Assembly: GCF_024734665.1 (NCBI RefSeq)
Contig: NZ_CP102931.1
Location: forward strand, 6,136,001-6,200,000
Direction: 5' to 3'
DNA: 64,000 nucleotides
From: Variovorax paradoxus
GTDB lineage: Bacteria; Pseudomonadota; Gammaproteobacteria; Burkholderiales; Burkholderiaceae_C
Part shown: piece after piece, positions 34,497 to 43,531 of the stretch
How the letters are laid out: each line of letters opens with the position of its first letter
Numbering within the stretch: position 1 is the first letter of the stretch
Notes under the pieces: model-generated
What the model was told of the DNA's origin: nothing
What the model saw: the letters and a program-made list of their open reading frames with translations, nothing else
Database searches by the model: none
Made by a program: the position numbers and the translations under genes

Positions 34497-37307
34497 TCAA
34501 TTTACCGTGTGTGCGCCCAGGCCGTCGGAGGTGTCCTCTGGCAAACCGATCCATTGCACCGACGGATCGAAAGCAAGGCCCGGGTTTCGATCCCCCGCCT
34601 TGACGTCGGGCTTGCGGCGCAGGGTCCGGTTCAGTGTGCCGACTCCGCCGACGGTCCACTCGGTTCCGGGATCAAAGCCGACTTGACCGAAGCGATCGAT
34701 GACCACGCCCGACTTTTCCAGCGTCAGGGCATCGTCGCCATTGAAGTTGACTACGCCGCTGGTGAGTGTGCCTGCGGGCTTGAAGGCAGCCGCAGCACTG
34801 GCGTTCGCCAGCACCAGCACGCCACCGGCGGGCAAGGAGCCGGAAAGCGCCTGGGAGTTGGTTGGCGGCGTAGCCGTGCCGTTGGAATACAGCCTGACGG
34901 TATACAGGCTCAGGTCCACTGCCGATGCGGTCGGGTTGTAGATCTCGATCGCCTTGTTGCTCGCCGTGCCTTCCACGTATTCGCTGAAGAACAAGTCCGG
35001 CGGCCCGGGCGGTACTACCACGACCACCGCGCTCACGTTCACGCTGCCCGATTGCGTTGCGGTCTGGCCGGCGGAGTTGGTCAGCGTGGTCACCACGTTG
35101 TAAGTGCCCGCGGCCGCGTAGGTATGCGTCACCGTGCCGGTGCCAGGTGCTGTCGTGGCGCCGCTGCCGTCTCCCCAATCGACTGCAAGAGAAGTCAGCG
35201 TGGTCGCGCCGCCGGGTGTGGCTTCGAAGATGTTCACGCTGTAGGTTTCCCCGACCTTTGCGGCCGTCGGCATCGACGCGCTGACGATGGGCTGCGTTAC
35301 TGCGGCATCGGCCGCCAGGGTCAGGCCGACAAGCACCGGGTCATGGTCCGATGCCCGGAAGGGCGTGGGCGCATAGCGGTCGTCGGTGGTGAAGTCGGTG
35401 TTGTAGTCCAGCGCGGTGGGCTCGTCGGCGTTGATGTGCCACACGCTCACGCCGCTGACCTGCGAGCCCAGCGAAGACGATGCATAGGCATGGTCGAGCG
35501 CGCCAGTTTCGCCGCCGAAGACGTAGGTGTACCGGTTGTCGGCGGGCATGCGCTTGAGCAGGCTCTCGTTGCCGGCGGCTTCGAGCACCTTGGTCGGGTC
35601 TTCCAGCAGGTAGCTGTTGAAGTCGCCCATCATCAGCACGTCGGTCTCGTCCTCGTCCATGAGCTTGAGCTTGGCGACGAAGCTGTTCAGTGCCGTCCCC
35701 TGCTGGGTGCGCGCCAGGTTGAAGCAGCCCTGCCCCTGATCGACGTCGCCGGTGGTGGGGCAACTGCCCTTGCTTTTGAAGTGGTTGACCACGAACCAGA
35801 AGCCGCCGTTGTTGCCCACCGCGCTGAATCGCTGGGCCAGCGGCGGCCGTCCGCTTGCGGCGGTGTAGTCGGTCAGATCCGTGCCCGTCGGAAGAACTGC
35901 GTTGCCGACGCGCTGGACTTTCGCGGGCTTGTACAGGATGTCTACCTTGATGGCATCCGTGCCGAACACGCCGCTGTTGACGGCGGCATAGGTGTTCGGG
36001 CCGACTTTGGCATTGAGGGCAGCCAGCAGGTCGTTCGTTGCCACGTCGGAGTTCTGGATTTCCATCAGGCCCACCACGTCGGCATCGAGGCCCGCAATGG
36101 CGGCCACGATCTTGGCCTGCTGCCGCTGGAACTCGTTCAGGTTATTCGCGCCGCGGCAGTTGGCCGCGGATGCAGGACCGGTTCCGAACGAACAACCCTG
36201 GCCGGTCTGGCCCGATGAGGTTTCTCCGTTCACGAACGTGGTGAAGTAGTTGAGCACGTTGAAGCTGGCCACCTTGAGTTGGCCGCTGACGACCGGTGCG
36301 GTCGGCGAGCGCGGATTGGCCTGCGCGAACACGGGCGCCACCGTCGGCTGGATGCGATAGGCCGCGAAGTTGTGGCTCAGGATGCCGGTGACTTTCTGCG
36401 TCGTATCGCCGATGCGCCGGGTGCCGTCTGTGCCGGCTGCGCTCAGGTACGGAATGGGGCTCGGGTTCTGGCGCGAGGAGCCGTCGTCCAGCACGATGCG
36501 CGAAAGCAGGTTCTGCGCATGGGTCGCCGCTGCGTTGCCGTTGGTGGCGTTGAACTGCCGCCCGTTCAATGCCAGCACCATCTGGCCATAGCGGCCCAGC
36601 TCGAACAGTTCCGTCACGGCCAGGGGCTGCGCAATTTCGACCAGCATGCCTTCGTAGCGCTCCAGCGTTGATTCGTCGGCCACCGGTAGCGTGATCTGTG
36701 TCGGGCTGATGGCAATGCCGGAAGCGCAGACGCTGATAGCCAGTGGGTCCGCTGTCGTGCCGGCAATCTGCGTGAGGCTGTCGGGCTTTGCCCCGGCGCC
36801 TGCGGTCTGGCCGAACTCGGTCACCACGCCGGAGACCTGAACGAAATCGCCAACGGCCACACGGGTGGCGCTGTTCGGTGCATAGACAAAGACGCCTTCC
36901 GAGGTCAGCGGATCGGCATCGGGCACGAGCTGCTGCACGAAGAATCCATTCAGCTTCACGGTTGTGGTGCCGGTGTTCTGGAAGTCACCGACGACCACGC
37001 CACGCACCGTCACTGCTTGCGTTGCCAGAGGACTCGTGTCGCCCGTGCCTTGAACGGATGAAATGGCCGTGACCGGCGCGTTGGACGGGACAGCGGCGGT
37101 ACATGTGGGCGGTGGCTGCTCCGCAACCGGCGGTGCCGTGTCGGTCGGCGGCGGCGTGTTCGGCTGCGTGGTGCCCGTAGAAGGCCCGGGGATCACCGGG
37201 AAGGAGGTCCCGCCGCCACCACCGCCGCCGCAGGCGGTCAGCGCAAGGACCAGTGTCAGTGCCAGAGCTTTGAACTGCCGGATTGGCCTCGGTGCGGGAT
37301 GAGTCAT
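34497..37307 (-). CDS. ExeM/NucH-family extracellular endonuclease, lipoprotein-like, with PKD and lamin-tail domains
   Basis: 936 residues. The N-terminus has a lipobox (LALTACGGG), then a Pro/Thr linker, an OB-fold-like ExeM domain (about 75-310, including AVTVRGVVVGDFQ, GFFVQQLVPD, VGDFVQVSGVV), an endonuclease/exonuclease/phosphatase domain (about 330-665) with LKVASFNVLNYF, catalytic Glu in VVGLMEIQN, Asp/Asn in MMGDFNSYL and the RASDHDPV end motif. After it come a PKD domain (VDWGDGSG, HTYAAAGTYNVV) and a lamin-tail (LTD) domain at about 771-936 (LFFSEYVEGTASNKAIEIYN). In many NucH proteins the LTD is N-terminal; here it is last. Probable role: degradation of extracellular DNA. No C-terminal sorting motif seen. 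Confidence 0.92.
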   Translation of the reverse strand: MTHPAPRPIRQFKALALTLVLALTACGGGGGGGTSFPVIPGPSTGTTQPNTPPPTDTAPPVAEQPPPTCTAAVPSNAPVTAISSVQGTGDTSPLATQAVTVRGVVVGDFQNTGTTTVKLNGFFVQQLVPDADPLTSEGVFVYAPNSATRVAVGDFVQVSGVVTEFGQTAGAGAKPDSLTQIAGTTADPLAISVCASGIAISPTQITLPVADESTLERYEGMLVEIAQPLAVTELFELGRYGQMVLALNGRQFNATNGNAAATHAQNLLSRIVLDDGSSRQNPSPIPYLSAAGTDGTRRIGDTTQKVTGILSHNFAAYRIQPTVAPVFAQANPRSPTAPVVSGQLKVASFNVLNYFTTFVNGETSSGQTGQGCSFGTGPASAANCRGANNLNEFQRQQAKIVAAIAGLDADVVGLMEIQNSDVATNDLLAALNAKVGPNTYAAVNSGVFGTDAIKVDILYKPAKVQRVGNAVLPTGTDLTDYTAASGRPPLAQRFSAVGNNGGFWFVVNHFKSKGSCPTTGDVDQGQGCFNLARTQQGTALNSFVAKLKLMDEDETDVLMMGDFNSYLLEDPTKVLEAAGNESLLKRMPADNRYTYVFGGETGALDHAYASSSLGSQVSGVSVWHINADEPTALDYNTDFTTDDRYAPTPFRASDHDPVLVGLTLAADAAVTQPIVSASMPTAAKVGETYSVNIFEATPGGATTLTSLAVDWGDGSGATTAPGTGTVTHTYAAAGTYNVVTTLTNSAGQTATQSGSVNVSAVVVVVPPGPPDLFFSEYVEGTASNKAIEIYNPTASAVDLSLYTVRLYSNGTATPPTNSQALSGSLPAGGVLVLANASAAAAFKPAGTLTSGVVNFNGDDALTLEKSGVVIDRFGQVGFDPGTEWTVGGVGTLNRTLRRKPDVKAGDRNPGLAFDPSVQWIGLPEDTSDGLGAHTVN

Positions 37308-37436
37308 GTGGGTTTCTTTGAATGGAGGGGGAAACAGCGAGCAGACAGCGCGCGTTTATATGGACCATGTGTGTAGCCCCCGAGAAACCCGGACCCGTCA
37401 TGGGTGATTGCCTGCATTGGCGCGGCGCGCCACGCG

Positions 37437-37460
37437 CTGCAGGCCGCATGCGGCCTGCAG
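37437..37460. terminator. perfect 24-bp palindrome after katE
   Basis: CTGCAGGCCGCA is followed directly by its complement TGCGGCCTGCAG. It lies 21 bp beyond the katE stop in the 173-bp gap before the nuclease gene. As RNA it gives a strong GC hairpin. There is no T tract on either side, so a Rho-independent terminator is not certain; it may act as an RNA 3'-end stabiliser or be a protein-binding site. Confidence 0.4.
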
Positions 37461-37480
37461 ACAGATACGTCAAAAGCTTG

Positions 37481-39691
37481 CTAGGCCGGCACTGCGTCGA
37501 TGTTCACGCGATCCCAATGCCGATGCTTCGCGATGGCGACGATGAAGTCGTGCGCGATCTGCGTTGCGGCAGTCGCATCGCCCAGGTTTGTGACCGGCGT
37601 GGCGGCCACGATCACGCCTGCTGGAGCATCGGAGTCGGCGGCAATGCCCAGCGTCGAGAGCAGTTGCACGCCCTCTCCCACCGTGCAGATCGCCTTGCAG
37701 TGCTTGTAGGCCTCCAGCATGAAGTGCACGGCATCGCCGATGCCCGCCAATGCAGCGGCGCTTTCGCTCCCGGCGGGCACCAGCACCGCATCGAACATCA
37801 CCGACGGCGTGTTCGCGAACGTCATGTCGATGTCGATCTGCCGCTTCGACGCGCTGGCTACCGTGCCCAGCCGCGGCCCGACGACCTTGCATTGCGCGCC
37901 CGCCTGTTCGAGCGCATCGCGTATCGGCTTCAGCGAAGCCGAATCCACACCGTCGGCCACGAGGATCGCGACCTTGCGCGTGCGGATCGAACCGTCTCCG
38001 GTATCGGCCATGCTGAGTGCGGGCGATTCGTCGATGGGCAGCTCGATGCGGTGGTCGCGAAAGCCCGCGCGACCCGCTGCCGCCTTCGCATCGGGCTCGC
38101 CGATGCCCAGCGGCTCGGCCACGCGGCGCGCGAGCTTCTCGTCCACGTGCGCGAGGTTGTCGACCATGCGCTGGCGGATGGCGGGCACTTCGAGCTTAGA
38201 CAGCTCGAAGCGGAAGGCCGCGATGATGTGTTCCTTCTCGGCCGCGCTCTGGCTGTTGAAGAACAGGCGCGCCTGCGTGAAGTGGTCGTCGAACGACGGG
38301 CTGCGGCGGCGCACCTTGGGCGGATCGATCTCTTCGGGAAAAGACTGGAAGCCGTGCTGGCCGCCGTCCACGCGAAACTCCGTGCCGCTGCCCAGCGTGT
38401 TGGGCTCGTAGGCCACCTGTCCTCGCGCGATGGTCTGCCTGTGCATGCCGTCGCGCTGGAAGTTGTGGAACGGGCACACGCCCTTGTTGATCGGCAGCTC
38501 GTGGAAGTTGGCGCCGCCCAGCCGCGAGATCTGCGTGTCGGTGTACGAGAAGAGGCGACCCTGCAGCAGCGGGTCGTTGCTGAAGTCGATGCCGGGCACC
38601 ACGTGGCCCGGATGGAAGGCCACCTGCTCGGTCTCGGCGAAAAAGTTGTCGGGGTTGCGGTTGAGCACCAGCTTGCCGATCTTCTGCACGGGCACCATCT
38701 CTTCGGGAATCAGCTTGGTGGGGTCGAGCAGGTCGAAGCCGAGCGAGTGTTCCTTGTCCTGCGGAATCATCTGCACGCCGAGCTCCCATTCGGGGAAGTC
38801 GCCGTTCTCGATGGCTTCCCACAGGTCGCGGCGATGAAAGTCGGCGTCTTTACCCGCGATCTTCTGCGCCTCGTCCCATGCCAGGCCATGGATGCCGAGC
38901 TTGGGCTTCCAGTGGAACTTCACGAAGTGGCTCTCGCCGCGGCTGTTGACGAAGCGGAAGGTATGAACGCCGAAGCCTTCCATCATGCGCAGGCTGCGCG
39001 GAATGGCGCGGTCGCTCATGGCCCACATCAGCATGTGGGTGCTCTCGGGCATGAGCGAGGCGAAGTCCCAGAAGGTGTCGTGCGCGCTCGCAGCCTGCGG
39101 CATCTCGTGGTGCGGCTCGGGCTTTACGGCGTGGATGAGGTCGGGGAACTTCATCGCGTCCTGGATGAAGAACACCGGAATGTTGTTGCCCACGAGGTCG
39201 TAGTTGCCCTCGCGGGTATAGAACTTGACGGCGAAGCCGCGCACGTCGCGCACCGTATCGGCGGATCCACGCGAGCCGGCCACGGTCGAGAAGCGCACGA
39301 AAACGGGCGTCTTCTGGTCCGGGTCCTGGAGAAAGTCGGCGCAGGTGAACTGCGACATCGACTTGTAGACCTGGAAGTAGCCGTGCGCCGCCGAGCCGCG
39401 CGCATGCACGGCGCGCTCGGGAATGCGCTCGTGGTCGAAGTGCGTGATCTTCTCGCGCAGGATGAAGTCTTCCAGCAGCGTGGGGCCGCGCACACCCGCT
39501 TTCAGCGAGTTGTGGTTGTCCGGTATCTGCAGACCCTGGTTGGTGGTGAGGGTCGTCGGATGCTCGACGGTGAAGCCTTCGAGTTGCTGCTGCTTGGCGT
39601 TGCTGCCGTCGCTCGCCTTGGTGGCGCTGACACGGCGGCCTGCGGCGGCCTTGTTCTGTGGCGTCATCGTGGATCTGCTGGAATCTTTCAT
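37481..39691 (-). CDS. katE: large-subunit catalase (HPII/KatE type, clade 2)
   Basis: 736 residues starting MKDSSRSTMTPQNK; an internal ATG at 39667 is possible and neither has a strong SD. The catalase core carries the distal His in ERIPERAVHARGSAAHGYF, Asn in VGNNIPVFFIQDA, the proximal heme Tyr in GRLFSYTDTQISRLG and DFDLL-type sequence. From about residue 590 there is the C-terminal class-I amidotransferase-like domain of large catalases (KVAILVADGVDSASL, DAVLVPAGSES, AICTVGEGVQLL). Large catalases are commonly stationary-phase or stress induced. The 50-residue membrane protein lies 11 bp upstream and is probably cotranscribed. Confidence 0.97.
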   Translation of the reverse strand: MKDSSRSTMTPQNKAAAGRRVSATKASDGSNAKQQQLEGFTVEHPTTLTTNQGLQIPDNHNSLKAGVRGPTLLEDFILREKITHFDHERIPERAVHARGSAAHGYFQVYKSMSQFTCADFLQDPDQKTPVFVRFSTVAGSRGSADTVRDVRGFAVKFYTREGNYDLVGNNIPVFFIQDAMKFPDLIHAVKPEPHHEMPQAASAHDTFWDFASLMPESTHMLMWAMSDRAIPRSLRMMEGFGVHTFRFVNSRGESHFVKFHWKPKLGIHGLAWDEAQKIAGKDADFHRRDLWEAIENGDFPEWELGVQMIPQDKEHSLGFDLLDPTKLIPEEMVPVQKIGKLVLNRNPDNFFAETEQVAFHPGHVVPGIDFSNDPLLQGRLFSYTDTQISRLGGANFHELPINKGVCPFHNFQRDGMHRQTIARGQVAYEPNTLGSGTEFRVDGGQHGFQSFPEEIDPPKVRRRSPSFDDHFTQARLFFNSQSAAEKEHIIAAFRFELSKLEVPAIRQRMVDNLAHVDEKLARRVAEPLGIGEPDAKAAAGRAGFRDHRIELPIDESPALSMADTGDGSIRTRKVAILVADGVDSASLKPIRDALEQAGAQCKVVGPRLGTVASASKRQIDIDMTFANTPSVMFDAVLVPAGSESAAALAGIGDAVHFMLEAYKHCKAICTVGEGVQLLSTLGIAADSDAPAGVIVAATPVTNLGDATAATQIAHDFIVAIAKHRHWDRVNIDAVPA

Positions 39692-39702
39692 GGGGTGGGC
39701 AC

Positions 39703-39855
39703 TCAGCCTGTTTCGTTGTTGCTGTCGAGGAACATGTCGAGCACGTTGACCACGGCGACGAGGCATATGCAGCCCGCCACGGCGGCGACGGCCCACACGA
39801 GGATTTCGTCGCCCCAGGTACTGGCGAGCGTGTCGAAATGAGAAAAGAGCTCCAT
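39703..39855 (-). CDS. 50-residue single-pass membrane protein upstream of katE
   Basis: Starts MELFSHFDTLASTWGDE, with GGAGGG at 39862-39867 spaced 6 nt from the ATG. One membrane helix at about 18-39 (ILVWAVAAVAGCICLVAVVNVL) is followed by a short acidic tail (DMFLDSNNETG). I do not recognise a family. The clear SD, the membrane helix and the 11-bp distance to katE support a real gene rather than a leader artefact; the frame is open further upstream but without an SD. It could be a small stress-membrane protein or could couple translation into katE. Confidence 0.6.
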   Translation of the reverse strand: MELFSHFDTLASTWGDEILVWAVAAVAGCICLVAVVNVLDMFLDSNNETG

Positions 39856-40144
39856 ATGTGTCCCTCCGGGGATGCAAGCGAATTGCAAGGTTATGTTTCG
39901 CACCGCCCGAACCCCGTAGTGGCCGCCCTTCCCCGTCTGTGGGAGAAAGCGTGTGTGCAAGGTAGGAGCGCACCGACAGCGCATCGCACCCGCCTACGCT
40001 GCTTCGCGGGTACTGGCTGTGGAGCCTGAAAGATTCGTCGCATAGCATGGGCCCACAGGACGGCACTGATCGTGCTTGTCATTCATCGCACTGCCTCGCG
40101 CACCGGCCGCACCGCCCGGATCCCCTCAGGGAAGAAAGAACCCC

Positions 40145-40963
40145 ATGCAGATCAGGATCGGCTTCGACATCGAACTCGGCGTCACCGCCCCCACGGCGGT
40201 GATCTACATGCTGCAGGTGCACCCGTCGCGTGCCCAGGACCTGCAAGGCGGCGAGAACATCACCCTCAGCCCGCCGATGGCCACCGACCACTACCAGGAC
40301 AGCTTCGGCAACAATTGCGCGCGCGTGCACGTTCCTGTCGGGGTGAGCAGCGTGCGTTTGCGCAACCACGCGGTGGTGTTCGACACCGGCTGGCCCGACC
40401 CGGTGGACTTCAGCGCCAGCGAGCATGCGGCGGCCGATCTGCCGGTGGAGACGCTGCCTTTCGTGCTGCCGAGCCGCTATTGCGAGGTCGACGGCGAACT
40501 GCTGCAGTTCGCCTGGGCCAACTTCTCGAACGTGGCGCCGGGCTGGTCGCGCGTGCAGGCAATCTGCGACTTCGTGCACCGGCATCTGCGCTTCGACTAC
40601 CAGAATGCACGGGCCACGCGCACCGCTTTGGAGGGTTTTCGCGAGCGCACGGGCGTGTGCCGCGACTTCGCGCACCTTGCAATCACGCTGTGCCGCTGCA
40701 TGAACATACCGGCGCGCTACGTCACGGGCTACCTCGGCGACATCGGCATTCCGCCGGTGCGCTTTCCGATGGACTTCAGCGCGTGGTTCGAGGTGTACCT
40801 GGGCAACCGCTGGCACACCTTCGACGCGCGGCACAACACGCCGCGCATAGGCCGCGTGGTGATCGCGCGCGGGCGCGACGCGGCGGACGTGCCGATCACG
40901 ATGGTGTTCGGCGCGAACACGCTGCAGCGCTTCGAGGTGACGACGGAAGAAGTGCTGCAGTAG
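40145..40963 (+). CDS. transglutaminase-like cysteine peptidase family protein
   Basis: 272 residues starting MQIRIGFDIELG. The N-terminal half is a beta-sandwich of the kind that precedes bacterial transglutaminase-like domains. The catalytic triad is visible: Cys in RTGVCRDFAHL, His in RWHTFDARHN and the Asp two residues on. The motif SGYL/TGYLGDIG and the conserved FSAWFEVYLG also fit. Such proteins are thought to act as peptidases or amidotransferases; substrate unknown. There is a start 23 codons upstream in frame but AAGAAAGAACCCC before 40145 fits better. Convergent with the GMC gene, 10 bp apart; divergent from katE by about 290 bp. Confidence 0.88.
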   Translation: MQIRIGFDIELGVTAPTAVIYMLQVHPSRAQDLQGGENITLSPPMATDHYQDSFGNNCARVHVPVGVSSVRLRNHAVVFDTGWPDPVDFSASEHAAADLPVETLPFVLPSRYCEVDGELLQFAWANFSNVAPGWSRVQAICDFVHRHLRFDYQNARATRTALEGFRERTGVCRDFAHLAITLCRCMNIPARYVTGYLGDIGIPPVRFPMDFSAWFEVYLGNRWHTFDARHNTPRIGRVVIARGRDAADVPITMVFGANTLQRFEVTTEEVLQ

Positions 40964-40973
40964 CTCTTGCAGG

Positions 40974-42755
40974 TCAGGCCAGCGCCGCGGGCCTGGCGAT
41001 GTAGCGCTCGCGGATCGCCTTGGCCGACCAGTAGGTCAGCGCCGCCACCAGGCCGGTCGGGTTGTAGCCCAGCCCCTGCGGGAAGGCCGACGCGCCGGGC
41101 ACGAAGACGTTGTGCACGTCCCAACTCTGCAAGTAGCGGTTGACCGCGCTGGTGCCCGGGTCGGTGCCCATGATCGCGCCGCCGTTGAGATGGGTGGTCT
41201 GGTAGCTGGTCGTGTCGAAGTGCTCGCCGAAGTTCTTGACGAACACGCGTACGGCCTTCGGGCCCATCGCCTCCGCGATGCCGTGCATCTTCTCGGCCAT
41301 GAAGCGGGTCATGCGGACGTCGTTGTCCTTCCAGTCGAAGGTCATGCGCAGCAGCGGCAGGCCCCAGGCGTCCTTGTAGGTCGGGTCCAGGCTCAGGTAG
41401 TTGTCGTGGTAGCTCATGTGCGCGCCATGCGCATCCATCGACATCGTGTGCGTGTAGTTGTCGGCAACGGCCTGCTTCCACGCGCTGCCCCAGCCGGGCG
41501 CGCCCTCGGGCAGCGAGATGCCGCTGATCGGCTTCACGCCGGCCTGGTTGACCCACATCGGCGAACCGCCGACAAAGCCGAACGGGCCGTGGTCGAAGTT
41601 GTCGGCATTGAAGTCATCGATCGCCACGCCGTTGCCGCCCGCGCCGATGAAGGGGTTGGCGTGCACGTCCTTGTCGAAGAAGGCCTTGATCGTCGCCATG
41701 TTCTGGTAGGCGAAGTTGCGCCCGACGGTGCCCTTGCCGGTCGCCGGGTCGTAGGGCGTGCCGATGCCCGACAGCAGCATCAGCCGCACGTTGTGGAACT
41801 GGAACGCGCAGATGACGACGATGTCCGCCGGCTGCTCCACCTCGCGCCCTTGCGCATCGATGTAGGTAACGCCGGTGGCGGTGCGGCGATCGGCCGCGAG
41901 GTTCACGCGCAGCACGTGCGCATGCGTGCGCAGTTCGAAGTTCGGCACCTGGCGCAGTGCCGGCAGCACGTTGACGTTGGGCGAGGCCTTCGAATAGTTG
42001 TAGCAGACATAGCCACTGCAGTAGCCGCAGAAATTGCACGGCCCCATCTGGCAGCCGTACGGATTGGTATACGGCCCCGAAGCGTTGGCCGATGGCAGGT
42101 CATAGGGGTGATAGCCCAGCTTCGCCGAGGCATCGCCGAAGCGTTGCGCCGACACCGTGCGCTTCTGCGCGGGCAACGGAAAGGCGTGCGAGCGGTCGGC
42201 CGCAAACGGGTTGCCGCCCTTGCCTTCTCCCACTTTCTGGCCGGCCACGGTCCATGCACTACCCGATGTGCCGAACACCTTTTCAGCAAAGTCGAAATGC
42301 GGCTCCAGCTCTTCGTAGCTGACGCCGAAGTCCTGGATCGTCATGCCCTCGGGAATGAACTTCTTGCCGTAGCGTTCTTCGTAATGGCTGCGCAGGCGCA
42401 GTTCGGCGGGGTCGACGCGGAAATGCACGCCCGACCAGTGCAGCCCCGCGCCACCGACACCGGTGCCGGGCAGGAAAGCACCCAGCTGCCGATAGGGCAG
42501 CGCCGTGTCGTTCACGCCGTGGCGGATCGTCACCGTTTCGCGCGAGATGTCCTGGAACAGCTTGCGGCGGATGTTGTAGGTGAGCTCGTCCAGCACCTTG
42601 GGGTAGACACCGTCGGTGGCCGTGTCCTGCATCGGGCCGCGCTCGAGCGCGACCACGTTCAGGCCGGCCTCGGTCAACTCCTTGGCCATGATCGCGCCGG
42701 TCCAGCCGAAGCCGACGATCACCACGTCGGCTTTCTTCATCGTGTTGCCGGCCAT
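40974..42755 (-). CDS. GMC-family FAD dehydrogenase, large subunit (gluconate 2-dehydrogenase/fructose-dehydrogenase type)
   Basis: 593 residues. FAD-binding Rossmann motif at 12-30 (VVIVGFGWTGAIMAKEL) and GMC signatures (GTGVGGAGLHWSG; C-terminal HLNGGAIMGTDP with the active-site His, and GLGYNPTGLVAAL). A Cys cluster at 235, 240, 243, 246 and 251 (GCQMGPCNFCGYC) matches the place where membrane-linked FAD glucose and fructose dehydrogenases hold a 3Fe-4S cluster that passes electrons from FAD to heme. It follows the small subunit by 2 nt. Likely oxidises a sugar, sugar acid or alcohol in the periplasm; substrate not determinable. It has no signal peptide and probably rides out with the Tat-bearing small subunit. 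Confidence 0.92.
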   Translation of the reverse strand: MAGNTMKKADVVIVGFGWTGAIMAKELTEAGLNVVALERGPMQDTATDGVYPKVLDELTYNIRRKLFQDISRETVTIRHGVNDTALPYRQLGAFLPGTGVGGAGLHWSGVHFRVDPAELRLRSHYEERYGKKFIPEGMTIQDFGVSYEELEPHFDFAEKVFGTSGSAWTVAGQKVGEGKGGNPFAADRSHAFPLPAQKRTVSAQRFGDASAKLGYHPYDLPSANASGPYTNPYGCQMGPCNFCGYCSGYVCYNYSKASPNVNVLPALRQVPNFELRTHAHVLRVNLAADRRTATGVTYIDAQGREVEQPADIVVICAFQFHNVRLMLLSGIGTPYDPATGKGTVGRNFAYQNMATIKAFFDKDVHANPFIGAGGNGVAIDDFNADNFDHGPFGFVGGSPMWVNQAGVKPISGISLPEGAPGWGSAWKQAVADNYTHTMSMDAHGAHMSYHDNYLSLDPTYKDAWGLPLLRMTFDWKDNDVRMTRFMAEKMHGIAEAMGPKAVRVFVKNFGEHFDTTSYQTTHLNGGAIMGTDPGTSAVNRYLQSWDVHNVFVPGASAFPQGLGYNPTGLVAALTYWSAKAIRERYIARPAALA

Positions 42756-42757
42756 GC

Positions 42758-43498
42758 TCAGCCTCTCTGCCCGCTCAAGGCCACGGGTGGCAGCGGGTAC
42801 TTCACGTCGCGCTCGACCCAGTCCATGAAGTCGGCGCGCGCACCGGGAAACCCGATCAGCTTCCAGCCCGCGAGACCGCGATTGCCGCCATGCACCGGAT
42901 CGGCGAAGAAGCCTTCGCGCACGTTCTGCAGCAGCATCGAGAAGAACAGCTGGGCCGGCACGGCTTCGAACACGGCCTTGCCCGATTCGATTTCATGCAG
43001 CGCCGCATCTTGCGCATCCGCTGCGAGTTGCACGAAGGATTTGCCCTGCGCCTTCTGCACGAAGCCGTTGGCGGCATCGATTCCCAGGCGATAGATCTGC
43101 TGCGGGGTGAGCTGCGATTGATAACCCATCGTGGCCGGTGCGTCGGCGTTGAACGGCCCTTGCATGTACCAGAGCTTGCCGGTGGCCCAGGGTGTGTCCA
43201 TCTGCCGATCGATGTACTCGGGCACGCCGGCTTCCACCGCCCCTGGACCCGATGCGTCGTTCGGAATCAATCGCGCGCTGGCGGCGTTGACGAAGGCCCA
43301 CTCGCCTGCGGTGAAGAAGCGCGGCGAATAGGTGCTCGGTGCCGGGCTGCTCGTGGGCGCTTCACCCTGCGCGGCGGTTGCCTGCCGGGTGTCGCATCCG
43401 GGAAGCACCGCGACGGCGAGGGTCGCTGCGCCCAACCCCTTGAACAACTGGCGCCTCGATGACGGTGGTTGCGATGAGTCCGGTGCGGTCACGGGCAT
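42758..43498 (-). CDS. gluconate 2-dehydrogenase subunit 3-like protein (Tat-exported small subunit)
   Basis: 246 residues from the ATG at 43498. The AGGAG sits almost on this ATG; the in-frame GTG at codon 3 (43492) has a better 7-nt spacing and may be the true start. A twin-arginine signal ([22 protein letters not shown]) ends in Cys, so lipidation after Tat export is possible. The body matches the Gluconate_2-dh3 family ([38 protein letters not shown]). This subunit stabilises and exports the FAD subunit encoded next. Confidence 0.88.
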   Translation of the reverse strand: MPVTAPDSSQPPSSRRQLFKGLGAATLAVAVLPGCDTRQATAAQGEAPTSSPAPSTYSPRFFTAGEWAFVNAASARLIPNDASGPGAVEAGVPEYIDRQMDTPWATGKLWYMQGPFNADAPATMGYQSQLTPQQIYRLGIDAANGFVQKAQGKSFVQLAADAQDAALHEIESGKAVFEAVPAQLFFSMLLQNVREGFFADPVHGGNRGLAGWKLIGFPGARADFMDWVERDVKYPLPPVALSGQRG

Positions 43499-43531
43499 GC
43501 TCCTGTCTGGTTCATGAGGCGATCAATCAAA

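Noticed and set aside
37481..40066. A 125-residue N-terminal extension of KatE
   Set aside because: The extension overlaps the small membrane-protein gene and lacks catalase similarity; the ATG at 39691 gives a normal large catalase.
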